DNA of 9,585 bases. It comes from CAZQRW01 sp964596115. GTDB taxonomy: Bacteria > Hydrothermota > UBA3072 > B12-G15. The position numbers and the translations under genes are program-made. Shown here piece by piece: positions 1 to 6,757 of the stretch; within the stretch, counting starts at the first letter, position 1; every line of letters begins with the position of its first letter. Under the pieces are notes generated by a model. That model worked only from the letters and a program-made list of their open reading frames with translations. It did no database searches and had not been told where the DNA came from. The DNA is taken from assembly GCA_964596115.1 (NCBI GenBank), contig CAZQRW010000061.1, forward strand, positions 1 to 9,585, in the 5' to 3' direction.

Positions 1-2
1 CT

Positions 3-58
3 CACGATTCACGAATCACGAATCACGGTCTTTTTATGACTTCCGCATTTTCTATACC
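3..58. repeat. Heptamer array plus 35-bp tail, copy 1
   Basis: Three tandem 7-mers (CACGATT at 3-9, CACGAAT at 10-16 and 17-23) lead into a 35-bp unique-sequence tail at 24-58 that starts CACGG and ends CTATACC. The tail recurs at 130-164 with one mismatch (T at 51, C at 157). The array begins at the window edge, so more heptamers may lie to the left. An open reading frame crosses this element, but its product is low-complexity and it has no ribosome binding site. I treat the segment as non-coding. Confidence 0.85.
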
Positions 59-101
59 TTGTCTTACCCTACTGATCTTCTATAGAGAAAAGCCTTTTTT
101 C

Positions 102-164
102 CACGATTCACGATTCACGATTCACGATTCACGGTCTTTTTATGACTTCCGCATTTCCTATACC
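102..164. repeat. Heptamer array plus 35-bp tail, copy 2
   Basis: Four perfect tandem CACGATT heptamers (102-108, 109-115, 116-122, 123-129) run into the same 35-bp tail (130-164) seen at 24-58. The two tails lie 106 bp apart and match at 34 of 35 positions. Heptamer number and sequence differ between copies (all CACGATT here, mostly CACGAAT in copy 1), as in a slippage-prone microsatellite attached to a conserved unit. The 43 bp between the copies (59-101) show no recognisable feature. Confidence 0.85.
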
Positions 165-237
165 CTCTCTAATGGGACATCTATAATAGCAAAACTTCGG
201 ACACCTCTAAATAGTAATCACAAAATCTAAAAAACAC

Positions 238-266
238 TTGACAACATCTATAGTTTGATGTATAAA
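238..266 (+). promoter_or_regulatory. Sigma70-type promoter for the plus-strand operon
   Basis: TTGACA at 238-243 is a perfect -35 box. A 17-bp spacer separates it from TATAAA at 261-266, a 5/6 match to the -10 consensus. Transcription would start near 273, leaving only about a dozen leader bases, with the ribosome binding site AAGGAGG at 275-281. A short inverted repeat, ACATC (244-248) and GATGT (257-261), lies mainly within the spacer and could be an operator half-site pair, but at 5 bp it may be chance. Confidence 0.75.
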
Positions 267-285
267 TTCACAAAAAGGAGGCGAT

Positions 286-795
286 ATGAGACGAGAGGTC
301 TGGGTGAAAATTCTTGATGTATTTATTTTTATTGCTCTTTTAGTGTTGATATATATACTTGGTGCACCCCAATACAAAATATATAAAGAGAATACGTATA
401 GTGCTATGATAAAAACAAATGCGTATACAGTAAAGGCAGCCATTGAGCACTATATTGCAGACAATATAGGAAAATATCCAAAAAGTGTGGATGACTTCTA
501 TCATTATGTTGAAGAGGAAGGTGGGATAAAAAATCCCTATACAGGGCAAGAAATCGTGGGGGATGAAATTAAATTATTTAAGTATGATATCCCTAACGAT
601 TATAAGGATGATAGTGAGGCAGGCGCGAATGCACAACAGGAGGGGGTGCCCGGCAGCATTGGCGTTGGAATTTTTATACCCATTGGGGATACAGTTGTTG
701 TGCATTACGGTGTTATAGGATTTATGAAGAATGGAAAACCCCTTTATTATCTTGATCCGGGCAAGAAAAAGCATATTTATCTGATATATGGTTGA
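286..795 (+). CDS. Pseudopilin-like membrane-anchored protein
   Basis: This is a 169-residue protein with a single N-terminal membrane helix (about residues 8-26), then an amphipathic stretch (about 28-60) and a small globular domain. The order helix, then AAIEHYI (51-57), GKYP (62-65) and NPYTG (83-87), is typical of type II secretion GspG-like pseudopilins. So is the C-terminal segment KNGKPLYYL (148-156). The usual prepilin cleavage motif (Gly/Ala before Phe-Thr-Leu-Ile-Glu) and the Glu at mature position 5 are not visible. It therefore probably stays as a simple N-terminal anchor with its domain outside the membrane, rather than being processed and polymerised. The ATG start has an excellent AAGGAGG four bases upstream and lies just behind a strong promoter, so it is the first gene of the operon. 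Its stop overlaps the TTG start of the next gene. The fold assignment rests on motifs read by eye; the function is unknown. Confidence 0.65.
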   Translation: MRREVWVKILDVFIFIALLVLIYILGAPQYKIYKENTYSAMIKTNAYTVKAAIEHYIADNIGKYPKSVDDFYHYVEEEGGIKNPYTGQEIVGDEIKLFKYDIPNDYKDDSEAGANAQQEGVPGSIGVGIFIPIGDTVVVHYGVIGFMKNGKPLYYLDPGKKKHIYLIYG

Positions 796-1673
796 ATAAA
801 AAGATACTTGACCCTTTTGTAATCAATCGTATAAAAAATTTTGATCTTAGAGCAAGGCTTGTCGTTGAAGGTTTTTTATCCGGTCTCCACCTCAGTCCAT
901 TTAAAGGTTATTCAATTGAATTCTCCGAACATACTGCTTATAATCCTGGTGACCCAATAGAACTTATTGACTGGAAAGTATACGCAAGAACAGAAAGATA
1001 TTATCTAAAAAAATTTCAGGAAGATACCAATATGAGGGTTTATTTACTTCTTGATATAAGTAATTCAATGGCTTTCGGATCTCCCTTCAGCAAATTGGAT
1101 TATGCAAAAACGCTTGTTGCATCTCTATCATACCTATTTTTAAGGCAGAATGACGCTGTAAGCCTTACACTATTCAATGAAAGAATGGTCGATTATCTTC
1201 CCCCCTTATCAAAAACAGAGCATTTCAAACGGATTATCTCACATATTGAAAATGTGAAGGCATATGGAAGAACGAACCTATCAAATAGTCTATATAAACT
1301 TGCTACAATTGTAAAAAAAAGAGGACTTATTGTAATTATATCGGATCTATTCCAAAATGTAGATGCATTTATCAAACCTCTTAAGGGCTTAAGGATAAGC
1401 AAAAATGAGGTAATAGTATTCCAAATCCTTGACAGAAATGAGGTCGAGTTTAACCTGAAAAGAGGAACCCATTTGAGAGATATGGAAACGGGAATAACAA
1501 TTCCAGTCGATCCAGTAGGCATAAAAAGGATGTACAAACAGGCATTCAATAAATTCCTTAAAGAGGTAAGGGACAAACTTCTCAACGGTGCTATAGAATA
1601 TTCACTTATAAGAACAGATACTGATTATGGTGATGCCCTTCTTGAATTTTTGTCAAAAAGGAAGCGACCATGA
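792..1673 (+). CDS. DUF58 family protein with intact vWA MIDAS
   Basis: This 293-residue protein has no membrane segment and is probably cytoplasmic or membrane-peripheral. The DUF58 signature is clear: GDPIELIDWKVYARTERYYL spans about 53-72, followed by FQEDTN (75-80). A von Willebrand A-type domain follows, with all the metal-site elements visible: DISNS (88-92), Thr161 in GRTNL, and Asp185 in ISDLF. DUF58 proteins normally work with a MoxR AAA+ ATPase and BatA-type membrane proteins, in modules thought to assist folding or assembly of membrane or periplasmic complexes. Here BatA is next door but no MoxR is present. The start is TTG at 792, overlapping the previous stop (TTGA). There is no clear ribosome binding site, but no other ATG, GTG or TTG lies ahead of the conserved region, so coupled initiation at TTG is chosen by elimination. 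The end overlaps the next ATG by four bases. Confidence 0.9.
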   Translation: MNKKILDPFVINRIKNFDLRARLVVEGFLSGLHLSPFKGYSIEFSEHTAYNPGDPIELIDWKVYARTERYYLKKFQEDTNMRVYLLLDISNSMAFGSPFSKLDYAKTLVASLSYLFLRQNDAVSLTLFNERMVDYLPPLSKTEHFKRIISHIENVKAYGRTNLSNSLYKLATIVKKRGLIVIISDLFQNVDAFIKPLKGLRISKNEVIVFQILDRNEVEFNLKRGTHLRDMETGITIPVDPVGIKRMYKQAFNKFLKEVRDKLLNGAIEYSLIRTDTDYGDALLEFLSKRKRP

Positions 1674-3277
1674 TATATATTAACTTTTTATACATTTTGC
1701 CCCTCATTGTAATCCCCATTTTGATACACCTGTTTTCACTAAAACGATTTGAGAAAATGGATTTTTCTTCTTTGCAGTTCTTACTTGAGGAAAATCCAAG
1801 ATTGAAAAGATGGATTAGAATACGTGAACTGCTTTTACTACTCACAAGGATTTCTCTGATTCTTTTACTCGTATTTGCAGGTGGTTTAAAGCTAATATCC
1901 TTCAGGTTCCCCGTAAACACCTCCTTACCAACAATTCTTGATACATCGGCATCAATGGAGGGAAGAACCCATCAAAAAAAATATATTTCAACCTTCAATA
2001 AATGTGGCATAGCAGATATGAATAAAACACTTGGACTATATAAGAAAGGAAAACTTATTTCTGATTTTCAAAAGATAAGCTTTAATGAGATTCTTAAACA
2101 GAAAAAAAAATTCCCTTTAATTACCCCACAAATTGTAAATCTTCCATCTACCAATACAGGTGTGAGAAAGGTTTTAGTTTCCCCCTCCTTTGATAAGAAA
2201 AAGACAAACATTACAGTATTAATCTATCATAAAGGAATCGGAGAAAAAAAGAATATTGATATAAAGGTCGATGGTATTTCTGTTGCGAAGTTAACCAAAT
2301 TCATCAGCCCCGGAAGAGGAGAGATAGAGATTTCGGCAACTTTCAATAAAGGTGCGCACTACGGTGATGTTCTGATTCAGCCCGGTGATTCTATACCATT
2401 TGACGATATAAGATTTTTTAGTTTCCAAACACTGCCAAATGCTTCTTTTGCAATATATGCAGATTCCTTCCCTGTAATATTGAGCAAGGCAATGAATAAA
2501 AAATATTTTATATCTGAGTGGAAAGAAGAAGTAGTTCCTTCTTCAGGAAAAAATTTTTGTATAATTACGGATTTTTCAAAGTCCATCTCTTACTTTTTCA
2601 TAAAGCATTTCTATAAAGGCGGTATAATCAGTATCACAGATCATACAGATTTACCACCAGGTCTTGAGGCAAAAAAAATATCTCCTGTATATGCAAAAAT
2701 TACCAATGGAAAAGGTAATTTTTCAGGTATACTCCCATTTATAAAAGAGATACCAATAAAATATAAATATAGGATTGCAGGTGGTGATGTCCTTCTCCGA
2801 TTTAGTGATTTTGAACCTGCCGCAGTAAAATATCAAAATTATATATTTCTTCCATTCTCTTTGGAAAACAACGAACTTATATATCACACAAGTTATATTC
2901 CGTTTTTTTTCTATCTTGTTTCGGAGATTCTGTCTCCCTTTGGTTCACAAAATAAAAACCTTAATGATACCATTGTGGCCAAAAATGGTATCGTTACAGA
3001 CCCAGAAGGTATGAAATTTAAACTTGACTTTTCTAATGATTCACTCTATATTCTTCAAAAGCGTGGAATTTACACTATAGAATCGGAAGGGAAAATGTAT
3101 TATATAGCTGTAAATCCCTGCGATGGTGAGTATAATCTTGAGGTTCTCAAGAAGAGCGAATTTAATTCTGTGTTTGGTAGTGTAAAAAGGTATGATGGGA
3201 CATCTTTCTTTTTATTCGTTTTTCTTGTTTTTTTATTAATCGAAACATTGTTGGAAAGGGGGAAAAATGTACGATAA
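1670..3277 (+). CDS. BatA-type membrane protein with degenerate vWA
   Basis: This 535-residue protein matches the BatA/aerotolerance N-terminal domain. Helix 1 (about 4-22) contains the family's PILIHLFSLKR, FSSLQFL follows (32-38), and helix 2 lies at about 53-72. A vWA start, LDTSAS (90-95), is followed only 36 residues later by the strand LISDFQ (129-134). A full vWA domain needs roughly a hundred residues there, so the central part with the MIDAS Thr is missing. Beyond it come a beta-rich region (about 178-250) ending in the IPFDDIRFF segment typical of this family, a probable alpha/beta domain (about 255-400), and a C-terminal helix (512-528). Most of the protein is expected outside the membrane, held by three helices. 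The ATG start overlaps the DUF58 stop as ATGA, with AAGGAAG at 1658-1664. It probably partners the DUF58 protein, and metal binding by its own vWA is doubtful. The nine-A run near 2102-2110 does not break the frame. Confidence 0.85.
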   Translation: MIYINFLYILPLIVIPILIHLFSLKRFEKMDFSSLQFLLEENPRLKRWIRIRELLLLLTRISLILLLVFAGGLKLISFRFPVNTSLPTILDTSASMEGRTHQKKYISTFNKCGIADMNKTLGLYKKGKLISDFQKISFNEILKQKKKFPLITPQIVNLPSTNTGVRKVLVSPSFDKKKTNITVLIYHKGIGEKKNIDIKVDGISVAKLTKFISPGRGEIEISATFNKGAHYGDVLIQPGDSIPFDDIRFFSFQTLPNASFAIYADSFPVILSKAMNKKYFISEWKEEVVPSSGKNFCIITDFSKSISYFFIKHFYKGGIISITDHTDLPPGLEAKKISPVYAKITNGKGNFSGILPFIKEIPIKYKYRIAGGDVLLRFSDFEPAAVKYQNYIFLPFSLENNELIYHTSYIPFFFYLVSEILSPFGSQNKNLNDTIVAKNGIVTDPEGMKFKLDFSNDSLYILQKRGIYTIESEGKMYYIAVNPCDGEYNLEVLKKSEFNSVFGSVKRYDGTSFFLFVFLVFLLIETLLERGKNVR

Positions 3278-4589
3278 AAGTGTCTGGGAAGCCTTATCAG
3301 AAAAAGAAAGAGGAGAAGTTGAAAAATTTGCTTCTGAGTATATGGAATTTGTTACAAAAAATAAAACAGAGAGAGAGGTTGTAAAAGAAGCGACAAAACT
3401 TGCAGAAAAGTGGGGCTTAAATTATCGGGTTTTCAGGGAAAAAGCAATTGCCATATTTAGGCCACAGGGTAATCCTGTTGAAGAAGGAATTAGAATAGTC
3501 GTTTCTCATATTGATGCCCCCAGAATTGACCTTAAACCCAATCCAGTATTCGAAAATAAAGGCTTCGTTCTCTTCAAAACCCATTATTATGGTGGTATTA
3601 AGAAGTATCAATGGTTGTCCATCCCACTTGCAATACATGGTGTTGTTATAAAAAAAGATGGAAGAAAAGTAGACATTGTGATTGGAGAAGAGACAAACGG
3701 CCCTGTTCTTACCATTCCTGACCTTCTTCCACATCTTGCAAATAAGCAGATGGACAAAAAGGCATCTGAATTGATCCAGGGAGAAAACCTTACACCAATA
3801 ATTGGTTCAATCCCTGGAAAAACAAAAGAAAAAAAAGTAAAGAAAAATATATTGGATATCCTGAAGAAAAACTATGGCATTGTGGAGGAAGATTTCGTAA
3901 GTGCAGAATTTGAAATAGTCCCTGCCTGGGGAGCTGGAGAAGTAGGAATTGACGGCTCTCTAATAGGTAGTTATGGACAGGACGATAGAGTGTGTGCATA
4001 CACATCTATGAGGGCTATAATGAATATGGGTACGGGTAAAAGGACTCCTCTTATTATCCTATACGATAAGGAGGAAATAGGAAGCTACGGAAACACAGGT
4101 GCAACCTCCAGAATAGTTATCGATGTGATAATAGACATTCTTGAAAAACTTAATATTGAACCCTCATATAAAAATGTGAGAAAAACCCTGTCAAACTCTT
4201 CATCACTATCAGCAGACGTAAATGCTGCTATTAATCCCTTATTCCCGGAGGTAATGGATGAGTCTAACGGTGCAAGGCTCGGTTATGGTATTGTGCTTAC
4301 AAAATACACAGGGCACAGAGGAAAGGGTGGTTCAAATGATGCCCATGCTGAATTAATGCACGAAGTAAAAACTATATTCGACGAGAATAATGTCCACTGG
4401 CAGGTTGGAGAGTTGGGGAAAGTCGATGAGGGCGGAGGAGGCACTGTTGCCCTCTATATGGCACAGCATGGAATTAATACTGTCGATTGTGGGGTTCCTA
4501 TTCTTGCTATGCACTCACCCTTCGAAATCTCAAGTAAAGTAGATGTTTATGAGGGATTTAAGGCGTATAGATCATTTCTGGAAAACTAA
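3267..4589 (+). CDS. M18 family zinc aminopeptidase
   Basis: This 440-residue protein is a cytosolic metalloaminopeptidase of the M18 (aspartyl aminopeptidase/aminopeptidase I) family, which removes N-terminal residues from peptides. The co-catalytic two-metal site is complete by eye: His81 (in SHIDAPRIDLKP), Asp239 (in GQDDR), the Glu269-Glu270 pair (in YDKEEIGS; catalytic base plus ligand), Asp317 (in SADVNAAINP) and His416 (in AMHSPFE). The glycine-rich GHRGKGGSNDAH (349-360) is also typical. Length is normal for bacterial members. No signal peptide or membrane helix is seen. The ATG overlaps the end of the BatA gene by 11 bp, and a purine-rich AAAGGGGGA lies just upstream, so translation is coupled. 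It is the last gene of the operon. Why a general peptidase is tied to a DUF58/BatA module is not evident; it may be a partner or simply a co-transcribed housekeeping gene. Substrate preference cannot be read from sequence. Confidence 0.93.
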   Translation: MYDKSVWEALSEKERGEVEKFASEYMEFVTKNKTEREVVKEATKLAEKWGLNYRVFREKAIAIFRPQGNPVEEGIRIVVSHIDAPRIDLKPNPVFENKGFVLFKTHYYGGIKKYQWLSIPLAIHGVVIKKDGRKVDIVIGEETNGPVLTIPDLLPHLANKQMDKKASELIQGENLTPIIGSIPGKTKEKKVKKNILDILKKNYGIVEEDFVSAEFEIVPAWGAGEVGIDGSLIGSYGQDDRVCAYTSMRAIMNMGTGKRTPLIILYDKEEIGSYGNTGATSRIVIDVIIDILEKLNIEPSYKNVRKTLSNSSSLSADVNAAINPLFPEVMDESNGARLGYGIVLTKYTGHRGKGGSNDAHAELMHEVKTIFDENNVHWQVGELGKVDEGGGGTVALYMAQHGINTVDCGVPILAMHSPFEISSKVDVYEGFKAYRSFLEN

Positions 4590-4591
4590 AC

Positions 4592-4647
4592 TATAGTAAA
4601 ACTATAATATTGCAACATTGAAAAGACTGAAGGATTTAAAATATCCT
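4592..4647. terminator. Weak hairpins between convergent operons
   Basis: The 58-bp gap between the two converging stop codons holds two small inverted repeats. TATAGT (4592-4597) and ACTATA (4601-4606) enclose an AAA loop. AGGAT (4631-4635) and ATCCT (4643-4647) enclose a 7-nt loop right at the stop of the minus-strand kinase. Both stems are short and AT-rich, and neither is followed by a convincing long U-tract. They are the only candidates for termination here and could act in both directions, but intrinsic strength looks low. Confidence 0.3.
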
Positions 4648-5730
4648 CTATCTATACTCTTTTACTTCGACATCTCCTCTGAGGGCCATTATTGCTGATT
4701 CTGCCATTGCTTCCATTTCGACTGACCCGGGGTAAACCACTACAGGTGCGATACATTCTACGTACTCTCTTATTCCATTAGTGATAAACTTAGAAAAAGA
4801 AACACCCCCTGTTAAAATAATAGCGTTTATTTTCCCCTTCGCTGCAGCTGCAAGTGCACCAATAGATTTTGATATTGTATAGATCATAGCCTTTGTATAA
4901 AATTCTGCCCTTTCATCACCCATACTTATCCGTTCTATAATATTTTTTACAGAGTTAGTACCGAGAAATGCAACAAGCCCACCCTTACCAAACCAAAAAC
5001 TACTCAATTCTTCCTTATTATATTTTCCACTAAATGCAATATCCAATAACTGAGGAATATCCACTGAACCTGCAGACTCTGGTGACAATGGCCCGTCTAC
5101 CCTTGCATCAAGTATGTCCTTTATTTTTCCTTCTTTTATCAGATTAACTGTAAGTCCACCTCCAATATGAACAACTATGAGACTTAATTCCATCAATTGC
5201 TTCCCAATTTCCCTGGCGTATCTTCTTGCCTGGGCCTTCACATTAAGGGCATGGGTTTTGCTTCTTCTTTCAATTTCTGGAAAACCTGTAACCCTCGCGA
5301 TATCGTCCAATTCGTCAGTTGATACAGGATCTACAATGAATGCAGGAATATTTAACCTTTCGGATACCATATTTGCAAGGACGGGCCCAAGATTTGAGGC
5401 ATGATCTGCCTGAACATTCCCCTGGATGATATCTTCTATCATTTTACTATTTATCCTCCAGATTCCTCCCTCAAGAGGTTTTAATACACCCCCTCTTCCT
5501 ACAACTGCATCCAGGGGCTCATCTATTTTTTGAAGAAAAGCCTCTACAAATTTCCACCTAAAATTCTTTTGTTCAATAATTTTTCTGAACTCACTGAGTT
5601 CTTCAGAAGAATGGGAATAAATTTTTTCAATCGATTTTTCTTCATTCCTAAAGAAAGCAACCTTTGTCGAGGTAGAACCAGGATTTATAGTTAATATTTT
5701 ATACGTACTCTTTCTCTTTCTCTTCACCAT
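4648..5730 (-). CDS. buk: Butyrate kinase family protein, atypical active site
   Basis: This 360-residue protein is an ASKHA-fold kinase of the butyrate/acetate kinase family (acyl phosphate + ADP to carboxylate + ATP), cytosolic. The phosphate loop INPGSTSTK (15-23) is canonical. VGRGG (77-81) with Arg79, DHASNLG (109-115) with His110, FIVDPVS (131-137) with Asp134, VHIGGG (187-192) with His188, and the GGLVAFLGTN segment (250-259) are also present. However, where butyrate kinases have Asn-Asn followed by SPERSG, this protein has Leu-Asp and then SPESAG. The arginine equivalent to catalytic Arg241 of Methanosarcina acetate kinase is therefore Ser219. It may be weakly active, regulatory, or specific for another acid. 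The ATG at 5730 lies 32 bp inside the upstream kinase gene behind GAGGG. Apart from an adjacent GTG (5727), no start codon occurs before the conserved INPG, so the long overlap is forced. It is the last gene of the operon. Confidence 0.88.
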   Translation of the reverse strand: MVKRKRKSTYKILTINPGSTSTKVAFFRNEEKSIEKIYSHSSEELSEFRKIIEQKNFRWKFVEAFLQKIDEPLDAVVGRGGVLKPLEGGIWRINSKMIEDIIQGNVQADHASNLGPVLANMVSERLNIPAFIVDPVSTDELDDIARVTGFPEIERRSKTHALNVKAQARRYAREIGKQLMELSLIVVHIGGGLTVNLIKEGKIKDILDARVDGPLSPESAGSVDIPQLLDIAFSGKYNKEELSSFWFGKGGLVAFLGTNSVKNIIERISMGDERAEFYTKAMIYTISKSIGALAAAAKGKINAIILTGGVSFSKFITNGIREYVECIAPVVVYPGSVEMEAMAESAIMALRGDVEVKEYR

Positions 5731-6757
5731 TTAGGACCCTCAATACTCCCTCTGCAAGTGCCTCCATTTCATTTTCACCAGGAAATACAAGAACGGGTGC
5801 AATAAATGATATTCTACTTGTTAAATTATCGATAAGTTTCTTTGAGTAAGTAAGACCTCCTGTCAAGAGTATTGCATCAATATTTCCTTTCAGCACTGTT
5901 GCCATAGCCCCTATCTCTTTCCCTATTTGATAAACCATCGCATCAAAGATAAGTTTCGCAGTTTCATCTCCAATGTTTATCCTTTTTTCCACTTTTCTAA
6001 AGTCATTTGTGCCAAGATAGGCAACAAGTCCTCCCTGCCCAACAAGCCGTTTCTTAATCCATTGCCTTTCATATTTACCAGAAAAACAGAGATCTACGAG
6101 ACTATTGACAGGAAGTCCTCCTGCTCTTTCTGGAGAGAAAGGACCTTCCTGAATAGCATTGTTTGCATCAACAATACGACCTCGTCTTACAGGACATACA
6201 GATATTCCACTACCAAGATGGGCAACAACAAAATTTGTATTCTGTATGTCAAGATTTAGTTTTTTTGCACCCAGTCTTGCTGTTCTTTTTATATTCAGTG
6301 TATGCTGTAGGGCAACCCTTTTGATTTCAGGAATGCCAGATATTCTGGCAATATCATCAAATTCATCAACTGATACCGGGTCAACAATAAATGCAGGTAC
6401 ATCAAATATCTCTGCAGTATCTTTTGCCAGTATGGCACCAATATTTGAAATATGTTCCCCCACCATATTATTATTTTTTATATCGTTTATCATCAAACTA
6501 TTTATCCTGTAAACGCCACCTTCAAGGGGTTTAAAAAGCCCACCTCTCCCTACTACTGCATCCAATTCATTAACATTATGCAATGTCAATATCTGTTTAA
6601 CATTTTCAAATCTCATCGTCACCTGGTCTATATATCGAGGAAACCTCTTCAATGTATCAATGTCGTACTCAACTATCTCTCTCCATTCCTCTTTATCATC
6701 GTTATAAAGGGCAATTTTTGTGGTTGTATTACCTGGATTAATGACAAGAACCTTCAT
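5699..6757 (-). CDS. buk: Butyrate kinase, copy nearest citF
   Basis: This 352-residue cytosolic kinase is predicted to convert an acyl phosphate such as butyryl phosphate plus ADP to the acid and ATP. Its active site is mostly canonical: Asn7, Arg71 in VGRGG, His102 in GEHISN, Asp126 in VDPVS, His180 in AHLGSG, the Asn199-Asn200 pair, Arg211 in SPERAG, and GGLVAYLGTND (242-252). One deviation is NPGNTTTK (7-14), where Asn10 replaces the Ser of the usual NPGSTSTK loop and Thr12 the second Ser. Length is normal for butyrate kinases (about 355-375). It starts at ATG 6757, overlapping the citF stop by four bases (ATGA), with only a weak GAAGTGAG upstream, so it depends on coupling. No phosphotransbutyrylase gene accompanies it. 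The true substrate could be isobutyrate, isovalerate or another short acid. The two tandem copies look like an old duplication, since they share motifs throughout but differ in many residues. Confidence 0.92.
   Translation of the reverse strand: MKVLVINPGNTTTKIALYNDDKEEWREIVEYDIDTLKRFPRYIDQVTMRFENVKQILTLHNVNELDAVVGRGGLFKPLEGGVYRINSLMINDIKNNNMVGEHISNIGAILAKDTAEIFDVPAFIVDPVSVDEFDDIARISGIPEIKRVALQHTLNIKRTARLGAKKLNLDIQNTNFVVAHLGSGISVCPVRRGRIVDANNAIQEGPFSPERAGGLPVNSLVDLCFSGKYERQWIKKRLVGQGGLVAYLGTNDFRKVEKRINIGDETAKLIFDAMVYQIGKEIGAMATVLKGNIDAILLTGGLTYSKKLIDNLTSRISFIAPVLVFPGENEMEALAEGVLRVLNGEEKEKEYV

Noticed and set aside
3..164. CRISPR array
   Set aside because: The heptamers are directly adjacent with no spacers, and the 35-bp tails occur only twice, 106 bp apart; there are no cas genes.
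36..230. Open reading frame across the repeat island
   Set aside because: It translates the heptamer repeats into low-complexity peptide, has no ribosome binding site, and lies across both repeat copies; treated as non-coding.
177..252. Direct repeat ACATCTATA at 177-185 and 244-252 as operators
   Set aside because: Only 9 bp in AT-rich sequence, 67 bp apart, with one copy far from the promoter; could easily be chance.
1193..1585. 130-codon minus-strand frame within the DUF58 gene
   Set aside because: Fully antisense to a gene with intact catalytic motifs; no ribosome binding site or family resemblance.
2100..2112. Nine-A run as a phase-variable frameshift site in the BatA-type gene
   Set aside because: The frame stays open through it and similar A/T runs are common in this AT-rich sequence; nothing points to switching.
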